The position numbers and the translations under genes were made by a program. The notes under the pieces were generated by a model, which made no database searches, had not been told where the DNA came from, and saw nothing but the letters and a program-made list of their open reading frames with translations. A DNA stretch of 64,000 nucleotides from Talinum fruticosum (taxonomy: Eukaryota; Streptophyta; Magnoliopsida; Caryophyllales; Talinaceae): NCBI GenBank assembly GCA_021018815.1, contig JAITYX010000054.1, positions 3,534,001 to 3,598,000 of the forward strand, read 5' to 3'. Shown in pieces: positions 1 through 11,355 of this stretch; position 1 is the first letter of the stretch; the number at the start of each line of letters is the position of its first letter.

Positions 1-62
1 TTCCATCATCACCGTATTCACCCCCTCTAGGGTGACTTAGCCTCTCCCAGAGCAAACCTTCA
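1..62 (+). repeat. 3' end of the 5' LTR of copy A
   Basis: The first 62 bases match the end of the 3' LTR at 13263-13324 almost base for base (CACCCCCTCTAGGGTGACTT, then AGCAAACCTTCA). The LTR ends in CA at 62 and the primer-binding site follows at once. Confidence 0.93.
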
Positions 63-64
63 AT

Positions 65-76
65 TGGTATCGAGCC
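65..76 (+). other. Primer-binding site, copy A
   Basis: TGGTATCGAGCC lies two bases after the LTR end. The usual copia site complementary to the 3' end of initiator Met-tRNA is TGGTATCAGAGC, so one base is missing here. The same short form occurs in copies D, G and I. Confidence 0.85.
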
Positions 77-120
77 TAGCCTTTCGAAAGGATCTAACCA
101 TCCAAAGGTTTAAAGATCAA

Positions 121-1500
121 ATGACTCGGAACAACGGAGAGTTCGATGAAGGAAGATCTTCCAGCGAGACCACCAAAGTTCAAAGGATCTAACTTCGTGC
201 ACTTGGAAGAAGCTCATGGAATGTTTCCTGTTGGATCACGATGAGGATGTCCGGAACATCATACAATTAGGCAACTACATTCCCATGAAGACAGAAGAAA
301 CAAGACTCGTACCCAAGACAAAGGCCGAGTTCACTGGCGATGAAGCGGAGAAGTTCGAAAGAACTTCAAGGCAATGAACATTCCGATGTGCGCCATCGAG
401 TCGGAAGAATACAACCGAGTGTTTGCCCGTGATACAGCCAAAGAAGTATGGGACACGCTGGTCAACACCTATGAAGGCACAAGCCAGGTTAGACAAGCGA
501 AGATAAGCCAATATCTTCATAAGTATGAGCTATTCAAGATGGAGCCGGAAGAAAACATCACTCGGATGTTTATTTGCTCTACTGAGATTACCAACAATCT
601 CAAATCTCCGGGTAAAAAGATTTCCCATGAGGAAATGTGCGGAAAGATACTCGAAGTCTACCCAAGAAAAGATGGGGTCCCAAAGTGATAGCTATCGAAG
701 AGGCTCGGAACTTGTCTTTACTAAAGCCGAGACGAACTCATTGGGAAGCTTCTCACCCATGAGATCCACCTGGAAGAGGAGGATGTAGAGGTCAGCACTA
801 AAAAGAACATTGCACTCGAAAGCCTCGAAACCAAAGAAGCGGATCCGAGTTCTTCGACTCGGAAGAGGATCCCATGGCACTTATCGCTAGAGGCTTCAAG
901 AGAATGATGAAGCACAAGAGATGGGATAAGAAGCCAAGAGAAGAGTTCTATAAGAAAGACAAGAAGTATAGAAAAGGTAAATACTCTTCCCCTTCAAAGT
1001 TATCTTTGACTAAGAATTCTGGTCGTTTTGAATGTGGCGATAAGGAACACATAGTCAAGGACTGTCCCAAGAGAAAATGGGACAGAAGAAAGAAAAAGGC
1101 TATGATGGCCACATGGAGTGACGAGGACTCATCGGAAGAGGACGAGGACTCGGATGAGTCAAAGTGTCCGATGGTACTTTCCGATTCGAAGTGGAAACGA
1201 GTCGGACACGGATTAATCGGACAATGAGGAAGCAAATCCTCAAGAGGTAATTGAATACTTTCTCAAATTTTCCAAAGCTGATTTAGCCAAGTATATTTTC
1301 ACTTTGGAAGAGAAGTCCAATTCCGATTCTTCTCATTTTAAAGAACAACTTGTGTCAATTTCTTCCGAGAGCATTTCTTTAAAAAATGAGTTTGAAAAAT
1401 TGAGACTTACACTCAAAGAACTCAAGACTAGTACTCAAACCAATGAGACCGAGTCCGAGTTACTCGAAAAGAAAATGAGCAACTAAAGCAAAAGCTCAAC
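121..1500 (+). pseudogene. gag: gag remnant, copy A
   Basis: Encodes a broken capsid polyprotein. ATG 121 is conserved with copies F, G and I (M-x-R/H-N-N-G-E-F-D-E-G). A frameshift near 165 moves the RPPKFKG-like segment to another frame. The central Gag core (about 374-690, with KEVWDTLVNTYEGTSQV) is of the UBN2/retrotrans_gag type seen in SIRE elements. The CCHC zinc knuckle (1024-1065) has lost its first Cys (Cys to Arg, RFECGDKEHIVKDC). After it come a basic run, an acidic Asp/Glu/Ser run (about 1110-1170) and a likely coiled coil (1300-1490). Several frameshifts and stops break it. Confidence 0.88.
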
Positions 1501-2340
1501 GAGTCTTAAGATCTTGTTTTAAAATTTACTCAAGGTCGGAAGAACTTTGATATGCTCTTGGAATCTCAATGTGTCTCGTTTAGAAAAGAAGGTCTTAGTT
1601 TTAACAAAGAGGAGGAATCCAATTCCTACTCGGAGCTTTTCAAAAAGGATTCCATAACTCGTAAAGTTCAGGAAGGCTGAGAACGGTCCTATTCATAAAA
1701 ATGAAAGGAGGACTGAGCCTGGACCAGCTTACAGGAGAAAACCATCTCCATCGGTTTATAAGAGAAAAGCTTTTCAAAAGAAAGAGACACGGACTCGGTT
1801 CTCGAATGGAAGACTCGAGAATCGGACCAAACCTAAAGTCATTCAAATCGGGTTCCGAAAAACCTTCTTCCTTAGAAAAGGACCACAGTAAAGAGTGTTA
1901 CGGGGTTCGTTAGAGGAAGTGAGAAGGGTTAGTTTATCTCTATTTTGCAGGCCACTCGAAAAAGATCAAAAGGGCATTGGTACCTTGATAGTGGATGCTC
2001 ACGCCACATGTCGGGAGATTCGGGACTCTTTTTTGAGTTAGAAGAGTACAAAGGAGGAAAAGTCACATTTGGAGATGACAACAAGGGCAAGATAATTGGG
2101 ATATGTAAGATTGAAAAAAAAAGCAATCTGGTTAGCCCAAGTATACCTTGTCAAAGGGTTAAAGTACAACTTGCTCAAGCATCTCTCAATTGTGTGATAA
2201 AGGTCAAGAGGTAAGATTCACTCAAATAAAATGTTATATTTCGATGACACTACCAAGGAGATTAAGCTCTTAGGTAAGAGATCGGGTAACACTTTTATTA
2301 TTCCTCTTTCGACTTGAGTTAGAATTTATCTTGTTTAAAA
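1501..2340 (+). pseudogene. Aspartic protease region of pol, copy A
   Basis: The motif YLDSGCSRHMSG has its catalytic DSG at 1987-1995, followed by GGKVTFGDDNKGKIIGI, the usual copia protease sequence. The bases before it (1501-1940) are a Lys/Ser-rich Gag-PR linker. The frame breaks after about 2130, so the C-terminal half of the domain is out of frame. Confidence 0.87.
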
Positions 2341-3290
2341 GCATCACCTCTTGATGACTCATGGACATGGCATCGTAGATTAGGTTATGTTAGCATGCAT
2401 ACTATTAAGAAACCGGCATCTCATGGTTTAGTCGGAGGATTGCCTAATTGTGCTTTTAAGAAAGATAAAATTTGTGAAGCATGCACAAAAGGGAAACAAG
2501 TCAGATCATCTTTCAAATCTCTGAAGACAGTTTCCATATCCAAGGTGCTTGAAATGCTACATATGGACTTATGTGGTGAAATCCTCGTTAAGAGTCTTAG
2601 AGGTAAATCATATGTACTTGTTATTGTTGATGATTACTCACGATTTACCTGGGTGTGTTTTCTTAAGCACAAAAATGAAGCATTTAAAGAGTTCAAGCAA
2701 CCTCTGTAGAAAAATCTAAGTTGAGTCTTAGACTCGGATCCGGAGAATTCGAACCGACCATGGAAGGGAGTTCGACTACTCGGAACTTGCAGAGTTTTGT
2801 GACAAGAATGGTACTTCCCACAACTTCTCAGCACCAAGAACTCCTCAACAAAATGGAGTAGTGGAGAGAAAGAACAGAACTCTTGAAGAAATAGCTAGGA
2901 CAATGATGATTGAACATAATCTACCCTACTATTTCTGAGCTGAGGCGATAAACACCGCAAACTACACCTTGAATAAATGCCTCATTAGACCCATCCTGAA
3001 GAAAACACCATACGAGCTCTACAAAGGGAAGAAACCCAATATCTCATACTTCAAACCCTTTGGATGTAAGTGTTTTGTTCACAACAATGGTAAGGATTAC
3101 TCGACCAAGTTTGATGCTCGATCGGATGAAGGTATTTTTCTAGGTTATTCTTCTCATAGCAAAGCTTATCGCATTTTCAATAAAAGAACTAACAAAGTGG
3201 AAGAAAGCATCCACGTTGTGTTTGATGAGATTGAACAGAAAAGCCAATTGAATCAGCATTCTCGGACCTAAAGCTCGAAGAAATGATGAT
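2341..3290 (+). pseudogene. GAG-pre-integrase and integrase region, copy A
   Basis: WHRRLGY (from 2368) and CEACTKGKQ form the HHCC zinc-binding part of GAG-pre-integrase. The rve integrase core follows: HMDLCGE (first Asp), TDHGREFDYSE near 2755 (second Asp) and GVVERKNRTLEE near 2855 (Glu), so the DDE residues can be read across frames. The C-terminal segment (2969-3270) has GKKPNISYFKPFGCKCFVHN and EGIFLGYSSHSKAYR, typical of copia integrase. A stop after IEHNLPYYF and frameshifts break the gene. Confidence 0.9.
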
Positions 3291-3639
3291 TGTGATGAAA
3301 ATGAGCCTATCGAGAATCAAACCCAACCAGCTCGGAATGAAGTCACTTAGAACGAAGTGACTCGGAATGGGACAACTCAAGAACCCGCTCGGAATGATGA
3401 AGGACAAACTGTTGAACAAGTTCACTCGGAACGGATCTTTGAAGATCAACCAATTCAGACTATATCTCTAGTGAATCGGAGAACAGGTAGAGCATTTAAG
3501 TATGTTTCTAGTCATCCACTAGAAAGCATATTATCCGATATCAAGAGTGGGGTAAGAACTCATTCCTCTCTTTAGAATCTATGTGCATTCACTGCATTCA
3601 TTTCATTAACTGAACCTAAAAATGCACTAGAGGCCATAA
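3291..3639 (+). other. Integrase-RT linker of copy A
   Basis: Low-complexity pol linker rich in Asn, Glu, Thr and Arg codons, ending near the conserved stretch before RT (NRRTGRAFKYVSSHPLESILSD type). It matches copies C, D and F. I see no separate gene here. Confidence 0.7.
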
Positions 3640-3938
3640 ATGAACCTGAATGAGTAGAGGCCATGCAAGAGGAACTCAATCAATTCGAAAGAAACCAAGT
3701 CCGGACTCGACCAAACGACCTTCCGACCACCCAGTCATAGGAACCAAATGGGTTTTCAGGAACAAACTGGATGAAGGTGGGTTGGTAGTCGAAACAAGGC
3801 TAGACTTGTGGCTCAAGGATACAACCAGGAAGAAGGGATTGATTGCGGGAAACCTTCGCACCTATTGCCAAAATTGAAGCCATTAGAATCTCGTTAGCAT
3901 TTGCATCTAGAATGAATATCAAGTTATATCAAATAGAT
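3640..3938 (+). pseudogene. Reverse transcriptase, 5' part, copy A
   Basis: Encodes the start of the RVT_2 domain: GTKWVFRNKLDEGG, then in other frames [14 protein letters not shown] and CGETFAPIAKIEAIR. The gene is cut at 3938 by a 2.2-kb solo LTR and goes on at 6171. Small indels move the frame at least twice before the cut. Confidence 0.9.
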
Positions 3939-6170
3939 TGTTAAGCTTGTCGTACAGACAACAAATTAAACCACTACTTAAACTTATAATAAATAATATA
4001 GCAAGGGCAAGTAGGGATCGAATCCACGAGGAAAGATATAATAACATGCAAGTTTTAATCTAATTAAATTTACTACTCTTCAAAACAAAACAGAAAATAT
4101 AAATTAAAATCAATAACTAAAATTCATATAAAATTATCTAATAACTAAATAAATAATTTATACAGAATAATAAAACTACAATAACCCAGAAATATTTTTG
4201 TATATTTTTTAGAATAATTAAAACAGAAAACTAAAGCAGAAAATAAACAAATTCTAAAACAGAAAAATTAAATAAGTAAAATTCTGCACTAAAATAATTA
4301 CGAAAATAAATACTAAAATTACCCAGAATAATAATACTAATTTTCTAAACCTAACCAGACCCTAAAAATATAAAAACAAAATTTAAAATCTAATTTACGA
4401 ATTTATTTTATTAAAAACCTGCAGTAATTAAATTCAAGAATTAAATCTGAAAAAATATCAAATTATTTCCAAAAATTCTAAAATTTAATCACAGCAAACT
4501 AGGACTCTATCTAAACCCTAAAAGAAAATAAAACAAGAAAAATAACAAAAGAAACTATTTTAAAACTAATTTCTAACAAACTGACTCAAAAATAATAAAC
4601 ACTAACAGAAAATTAATTCTGAAAATTAAAATATATAAAGACTCAAAATTAAATTAAAATAAAATTACTAAAACTAACCTAAAATACTGATCTTTAGGGG
4701 GTAACGAAATTAATAATAAAAGACTATATATTTATAAATAAAAATTGACAAACTAAAGAAAATAACTAAAAAGCAAACAAATAATTATCAAAGATAGCAA
4801 ATTTATAAAAACACTTAGTATAATCTATATCCACCATGCAAATTATTATTTATCATTAACACACAAATTGATCTACCCATGAGCTAAACTGTAGAAGACA
4901 ACCACTAGCGGATCTTCCCGTTTTTCCTTAGTTATTAGTTTACTTAGGCCTAGCCCTAATATAAACCCTACTAATATTGATAACCCTAGCACTAGCACTA
5001 GAATTTAATCAAATTAGAGCATTAAGTATTAGAAAAACATCATCTAGCACCTAATAACCAATCTACTAGCAAATTGATTTAAGAAGGATCTATGATAATT
5101 TCCTAATTAAAAGAGATGGGTATGAGCCATCCATGATTAACTAGGGTGATACTTATGTCTAAAAGATCAAGCAATTACGTACTTAAACCCTCTAAACTAT
5201 CACATGAATTTATATAAAACTAAATAGCGTGCACTCTAATAAATTAGACATAAATTCATAAACATTAAACACAAATTATCATAGAATCATGGATCAAATC
5301 AATAAGACAATAAAAATCAAAACTTTGTTTCAAAATAAATAATTTAACATGGCTTCAATGAGATTATACTAAGTATAGAAAAAACTACTTACACATAATG
5401 TAATTTAAAATATGTAAACTAAATAAAAATATCATCTTTAATATCAAACTAATAATAAAAATAGAGTCTTTAAAATAAAAATTATAATAATAACACCATA
5501 ATAATCCTTGCCATGGTGATGATCAAGAAGGTGATGAGGAGGATTATGATGATGATGGGTTATGAAGGGGAGAGATGATGATTTTGTGAAGGAAGGGGCA
5601 GCAAGATATGATGGGCGGCTGGTGTTAGCGTGAGCAAGAGATGGCAGCCAACAAGAGGGGGAAGGAGCAGCGAATTGATGATTAGCTTCAGGTGGTGGGG
5701 AGCGAGAGATGTTGATGATGGCAGCAAGGTGTGTGGCGGCTGGTGTTGTGGGCAGCCAAGAGGTGTTGTGGGCAGCCAAGAGGCCGCGGACAGCCAGCAC
5801 AAGAGGCAGCAAGGGCTCCGTGGGGGTTCCTCCCCATGATGATAATAAGTAGTATATATAGGGTGAAAGAGTTAGGGTTTATTTCTCTTTCTTCTCTTCT
5901 AAGTTTCCCTTTTCTATTCCACTTAGGATTTCCTAAAATATAATATCCTAAAATAAATATTTTATTACATATTATATTTATGGACCGACTTCATATATTT
6001 TCTTGGATGCTTGTCGGTAGCTAAAAATCCACTTTTAACGACTTTTCTTCTCTTCCCCACTTTATTCGATAATTACCTATAAATAGACAAAATAGAATAA
6101 ATTAGATAAAATAAACTATATAATATAAACTCAATAACTACTAAAAATACGTATAAAATATGACTTAACA
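3939..6170 (-). mobile_element. Solo LTR (likely Ty3/gypsy) inside copy A RT
   Basis: This 2232-bp insertion starts TGTTAAG and ends CTTAACA, which are TG/CA ends forming a 7-bp inverted repeat. It is flanked by a 5-bp direct repeat (TAGAT 3934-3938, TGGAT 6171-6175, one mismatch). The host RT frame resumes right after it. It has no pol-like coding, so a solo LTR fits best. It is very AT-rich except for a GC-rich block at about 5560-5830. A TATA box on the minus strand just before that block suggests minus orientation. I could not assign the lineage, and a non-autonomous LTR derivative is possible. Confidence 0.75.
5852..5860 (-). promoter_or_regulatory. Putative TATA box of solo LTR 3939-6170
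   Basis: Read on the minus strand, CCCTATATATACTAC lies about 30-50 bases before a GC-rich stretch with an open frame (5812 down to 5444, 122 codons, Pro/His/Ser-rich). This layout is common in long plant gypsy LTRs. The plus strand also reads TATATATAGGG, so orientation is not certain. Confidence 0.45.
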
Positions 6171-6730
6171 TGGATGTTAAGTGCGCTTTTCTTAATGGCT
6201 TTATCGAAGAGGAAGTCTATGTTGAGCAGCCCCTGGATTTGAAAACTCAGAATTTCCAAATCATGTTTTCAAACATCAAAAAGCTATTTATGGTCTTAAA
6301 CAAGCTCCCGGAGCTTGGTATGAAAGACCGAGCAATTTCTTGGTTCAAAATGATTTTAGAAGAGGTCAGATTGACAAGACTCTCTTTATAAAACCAAGGG
6401 GAAAGACTTCCTTATCGCTCGGATATATGTTGATGACATATTTTTGGAGCTACTAAAGAAATTCTCGTGTCGAGATTTTTCCGAGTTAATAAGACAGGAA
6501 TTTCAAATGAGTATGATGGGAGAACTCAATTTTTTCCTTGGTCTACAAATCAAGCAAGACAAAGATGGAATCTATGTCCATCAATGAAAGTACACCAAGG
6601 AGCTGCTGAAAAAGTATAAACTTCAAGATGCGAAGCATGCAACAACACCTATGAGCAGTAGCATAAAACTGGACTCGGATGAAAAAGGTAAAGCAATAGA
6701 TCGAAGCTCTATCGAGGTATGATTGGATCT
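6171..6730 (+). pseudogene. Reverse transcriptase, 3' part, copy A
   Basis: The RVT_2 domain resumes with [20 protein letters not shown] (first catalytic Asp). The YVDD active-site motif is intact at 6426-6437, but the frame shifts right after it. GELNFFLGLQIKQDKDGIYV and KYTKELLKKYKL follow, with a stop between them. These are standard copia RT signatures. Confidence 0.9.
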
Positions 6731-7190
6731 TTGCTATATCTTACTTCTAGTAGGCCAGATGTAATGTTTAGTGTCCGTTTATGTGCAAGATTCCAAGCTA
6801 ATCCAAAAGAATCACATCTCAGTGCAGTGAAGAGAATATTCAGATATCTTGTAAGGACTTAGAATATAGGTCTATGCTACTCCGGAGACTCGGAACCGAC
6901 CCTCACTGGATACTCGGATGCTGATTACGCTGGATACAAAGTTGATAGAAAGAGCACCTCAGGAGCTTGCTAATTTACGGGTCAATCCTTTATATCTTGG
7001 CACTCAAAGAAGCAAAGCTCGGTAGCTCTATCAACTGCCGAGGCTGAATATATTACAGCTGGAGCATGTTATGCTCGGATTTTGTGGATAAAGCAACACT
7101 TGAGAGATCTTAGACTTTTTTTCAAATCTGTTCCAATCAAATGTGATAATCGAGTGCAATCAACATCACTAAAAATCCAGTTCAAGCACT
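6731..7190 (+). pseudogene. RNase H, 5' part, copy A
   Basis: Copia RNase H: DADYAGYKVDRKSTSG near 6920, SFISWHSKKQSSVALSTAEAEYI near 6990-7050 (catalytic Asp and Glu region), then ARILWIKQHL. A stop lies in place of the residue after SGAC. The domain is cut at 7190 by another solo LTR and goes on at 9781. Confidence 0.9.
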
Positions 7191-9501
7191 TGTAACGCCC
7201 CGGTTACCATTACTTAATAATTCCCTAATTCGGGAATATTAGGTAAGGTCGCAGATGGAAGTCAACGATCGAAGGCGTCACCGCCGCCCTAATAATAGGA
7301 CAAGGCTAAAAATAAAACACCATAGCAACTTCGTGTTTATCGGTTATGCTTAAGTCTTTGAAAGCACTAAATTTTATGTTGCACGGAGCCAAGCCCGACA
7401 ACATAAATAAACCAATCCCAAATTAGAGTCCTACTAAACCTTTATACATTAAACAAGCCAATACAGCGAGCCTCACGATAGGAAATACGCAATATTTAAA
7501 TACATTCCAAAGTCAAACCTGAATTTAATGAGGATGAGAATCACTCGTGAGCATCTAATCCCATCATAGTACAATGATAACGACATACCCAGACTAGGTC
7601 TTACTCCCGTCAGGCTCCTCGGGCAAAGGACTATTCACATATGCTTTTCCTAAAAACAAAAACATTAAAATAATTCGAAGAATGAGTCGAAACTCAGTAC
7701 GAACATTCTTGCACAAGTAAAATAATTTTGAAACACATTGATTGAGCTTGCGCATTTCAATTCATTTTAGTTTGAAATCGGGGAGAGAATATGAGTAAAA
7801 CTTGCTTGCCGGTTATTATCTCGGAAGTGGAACCCCTTGGTAATTGATACGATCTTAGTAAGGTGCTCACCCCTCGGGCCGACCGAGAACCCGAGTTGAC
7901 GCCACGCGCGGGTGGAATTGGTGGGCATAAGCCCCGATAATTGATAATTGATAATTGGGCGGGGACCACTTAATTAGGTGGCAAAATTTGATTTGCAAAT
8001 GATTCATTATTAGTTGTATATATGAGAAATGTTGAGATTTGATGAAACATGTGAGTTTTCGAAAGGTACAAGCAATGAACGTACTCGAACCGAGAATATT
8101 TGTTTCTCCCCTTTTATAAAAATTCAAGTTATCGCCTAATCGGCAACGGAAGTGGCCTCAATTCTGTTTCAAATAGATTTTTGTTTATTAATAATGTTTC
8201 TCTTGAGTTTCAATAATTGAATTTGTTTAAGCGTTGACAACTTATTTCATTTTCTATATTTATTACGTAATTAGTTAAACTACGATTTCTTACATAAGTT
8301 TACTCGCATTAATTCCGTTTCAAATATTGAACACAATGCACACTAAAAAAGTTGGTTCAATTAATTGGATAATCAATGATTTTGATGTAATTCAATTTGT
8401 TAGTTGACTTGGATTAAAAATGATATATATATGTACATACATAAACAATCACTTATTCTTGATTTATCCCTTACTTCTCCCTTCATTGCATTCGAACCCA
8501 TAGTTAAGTAATTAATTAACCCATCAAATGCCTTTCCATAGGAAGGTTTCACAATTTGCCGATTTGCCCAAAGTTCATACATACACCACTTTAAGGGCTT
8601 AACCATTGTTTCCTCAATAGAATTCACATTCACAACCACAATTAGGTATACTTAAAGCTCAAATTTTTCTCACACTTCTACATTTCCACATTATCTAATC
8701 TCAACTTCTACATACACATTCCCCTTGTTTGCTCAATTTAACCATTTCCAAAATATAACGAATCCATCAAATTACTCAATTCTATAATTAAACATCTCCA
8801 ACCTCATTCACTAAATCACATTTTCCTCAAAAGAAATCACATTCGTTCACAATTGACCCATCAAAATATCGAACCTCAATCATCCACAATAATTCGAATT
8901 TTCCCAATTCAATCTTTAAATTCACATCTTAAACATCTTTCTAAATTATATAATTCAGTTTACAACTACAATCAATAGATGGATAATTAAGGAAGACGAA
9001 TTAGGGTTTAAGGTTTTACCTTCAAACCCAAGAGTGGAACCAAGGAGAGGAAGGAGGATGGTGCAGCGCAGCTATTGCTCCGACGTCTACCGGGAAGGCC
9101 GGCGATGGGCTTTAGTGGCCGAGGCTGCGGTGGCTGGCCAATAGTTGGGCCGCGGCAGAGAGCAGGGCAGGCGCACCGCAGGGAGAGAGTGAGCGCGAGC
9201 GAGTCGGATAGAGAGAGAGTTGAAGGCGGCCTTCGGCTAGTGCTAGCACCGACTTCCGACCGGCGTTGGCGACGTCCGGTTGCTGGAAAACAGCGCAACG
9301 AGAGAAGGGTGGAGAAGCGAGGGAGAGGGACGCAGGGGATGAGCGAGGCAGAGATGAAGGAATGAAGATTGAACTTGCTCGATTGTTTTATTTTTATCTT
9401 TAACCGCTCCTTTTTTTTATATATATAAAAATTCCGAGAGAAATCCATTTCCGGATTTCTCCTTCAAAAAATCTGATTTGTTTAATTTATTATTTTGATT
9501 T

Positions 9502-9549
<48 letters not shown>

Positions 9550-9780
9550 TTCTTATTATTACTTTTTAATTTTATTTTAATAATGATGTTTACAAATTAT
9601 GACCTTATTATGAGATTTTTATTAGGGCCACTTCGTCGCCTTAGCTGCATAACACATATATAAAAATAACGTAAATATAAATATAAAATATCGAATTGAA
9701 GTGCACGCGCTCAATCATATAAATCTTGTAATTAATGAATTAATAAAATAAACAATGTGATTTAGGGTCGGGTTGTTACA
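7191..9780 (-). mobile_element. Chromovirus-type solo LTR inside copy A RNase H
   Basis: This 2590-bp insertion starts TGTAACGCCCCGG and ends GGGTTGTTACA, the ends usual for Ty3/gypsy chromovirus (Tekay/Del-like) LTRs. It is flanked by GCACT (7186-7190) and ACACT (9781-9785), a 5-bp target duplication with one mismatch. Its right end is homologous to the LTR of gypsy element J (shared GAATTGAAGTGCACGCGCTC and an ATT repeat), which sets the orientation as minus. Its left end resembles LTR K at 63750. No coding domains lie between the ends. On the minus strand TATATATATAAAAAAAAGGA (about 9405-9425) lies before a GC-rich block (9040-9360). Confidence 0.85.
9511..9550. repeat. (ATT)n microsatellite in solo LTR
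   Basis: About 13 ATT units. A longer ATT array sits at the same relative place in the LTR of element J (61989-62040), so the repeat is an old part of this LTR family. Confidence 0.9.
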
Positions 9781-9961
9781 ACACTCAAAGATGAAACACA
9801 TTGAGGTCAGGTATCATTTCTTAAGAGACCATTCCGAGAAAGGTGATATTGAACTTGAATTCATTCCTACCAATCTTCAATGAGCTGATATCTTTACTAA
9901 ACCACTTAGTGAGGATCAGTTTTGCTTCATTAGGAATGAGCTTGGTATGTTAAATGCATAA
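9781..9961 (+). pseudogene. RNase H, 3' end of pol, copy A
   Basis: Resumes the RNase H domain interrupted at 7190: KHIEVRYHFLRDHSEKGD, ELEFIPTN, then DIFTKPLSEDQFCFIRNELG and a stop at about 9961. DIFTKPL is the classic copia pol C-terminus. One in-frame stop replaces a residue before the Ala-Asp of that motif. Confidence 0.88.
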
Positions 9962-10129
9962 TTATGTGTTTTCTATGTGAAAATCTCATTGCATGATTAT
10001 GTGATATGTGCTTACGATTCTTTAATAACCATTAGTTCGGTTGATCCAGTGATACCGAGCCAATAGTTGTTATCTATTTCAAGTTTCGAGTCACTCGAAA
10101 CTTAGTTGAGTCGACAACTTCTTTGAAAA
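9962..10129 (+). other. Spacer between pol and ORF3 in copy A, shortened
   Basis: Other copies have 550-750 bp here that include a TATA box and a CT-rich leader. Copy A keeps only the first part and then joins straight into the middle of ORF3 near 10110-10130. The internal promoter and the ORF3 start are deleted. Confidence 0.7.
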
Positions 10130-11355
10130 GTACACCAAAGAGTTCCCTGTGTCATGCAAAAACTTTTCTATGACCCAACTAAAGTCGAAGCTCGTCTTAC
10201 GTGTTTCTTGCTGATGAGAACCTTCTTCTCACAGCATTCGAGCAAGGAGAACCCCAACTCCAAGCATCTTAAAGCTCTTTTTGATATTCTAGAGGGCTAC
10301 GAAGTAGACCTCTTTCCCGCTATCATTGAGCAAATGGCCGTTGTGCCAGCTCGGACTCAAAACAAGAACACCCCTCTTCCCTTCGGTGCTCTTCTCACTC
10401 TTATTTTCAAACAGTTCAAAGTTCCTCTTCCCTCAGATCCGAACGCCGTTTCGAGGCTGCCATTGTAGTCGGCAAAAGGAAATCCTCGGGTACGGATACC
10501 AGGAAACCAAACCTGGTGTCTAGATCCACAGCTCGGAGCCGAGGCCACCCTCCCCGCCTCGGACTCGGACCGAAATGCCTCTGTCTCTTCCTCGCTCCAC
10601 CTGGTAGTGCCTCCACCTCAGGTGCTTCCAAAACTCTTTCTTCCATTTTATCCACCGCTTTCATGGATAAAATCTCTTTTCTGTCCTTGGAACTCAAGGA
10701 CCTTCTCCGGTCATTCAAGACTGTCTTCCAATCTATGACCATCAACTAGAAAACCGCCCAATCTCAAATTCGAGAGCAGCAGGATGTGCTCCTTGAGATG
10801 AAAGCTCAGTAAAGGAGCAAAGGGAGCTTCTCGAGCTCCTTCAGGAGAGAAGATCCAAGGCAGCTCAGGATCCAGGTAACTCGGACACCTTTGAGGAATC
10901 CTCGAGTCCCGCCAAGTCCTCCTCGGACGAGAGGAGAAGAAGAAGAAGAAGGAGAAGAAGCGAGAGGAGCTCGCGGCTGAGGCAGCATCCTTCGAGCAAG
11001 GAGAGCAAGAAGGACAAGGAGAACAAGAAGGACAAGGAGTAGCAATTGAGGGTCCGGGTGCTCCTGAAGCGCAACTAGAAGTTATCGGCTCGGACAGTGA
11101 GTCCGAGTGGGTCGAAGAACCCGCCGACCAAGGACGGTCAGCAGTAGGTTAGCCTGAGCACACCCCTCCGGTCGTTGAGTTCCAAGAGGATAAGCCTCCG
11201 GACGACCTAGTTCTGGGTCAGCCACTCGAACCGAGCCGATACCGGAGATTCTTGTACTTCCTCCGCCGCGCTCAAGCACATCGTCAAGATCTTATCAGCG
11301 CCGGCGCACCACTCGTCCGTCCTCCTCAACCCCGACCGATCCATCCCCTTCTTAG
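10130..11355 (+). pseudogene. ORF3 (SIRE envelope-like / plant 'putative transposon protein' domain), N-truncated, copy A
   Basis: Extra ORF after pol. The readable start (about 10154-10468) has LTCFLLMRTFFSQ, FDILEGYEVDLFPAIIEQM and LPFGALLTLIFKQFKVPL. This resembles the domain of SIRE/Maximus envelope-like ORFs and of plant 'putative transposon' proteins, an assignment made by pattern only. A Ser/Pro-rich part, a possible coiled coil and a Glu/Lys/Ala-rich part follow. It ends with a basic, Ser/Pro/Thr-rich tail and a stop at 11353-11355. The N-terminal 100-150 codons seen in copies B, C, D, F and H are missing, and frameshifts and stops break the rest. Confidence 0.75.

Noticed and set aside
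65..76. tRNA-like sequence
   Set aside because: Only the 3'-end complement of initiator tRNA, that is a primer-binding site; no cloverleaf follows.
5444..5812. Open minus-strand frame of 122 codons, Pro/His/Ser-rich
   Set aside because: Lies in the GC-rich part of a solo LTR, shows no domain, and a second frame in the same place is also open. Composition explains it.
9008..9448. Open minus-strand frame of 146 codons
   Set aside because: Inside the GC-rich block of the solo LTR; no recognisable domain, low complexity (Arg/Ser/Pro/Leu), and the opposite strand is open too.
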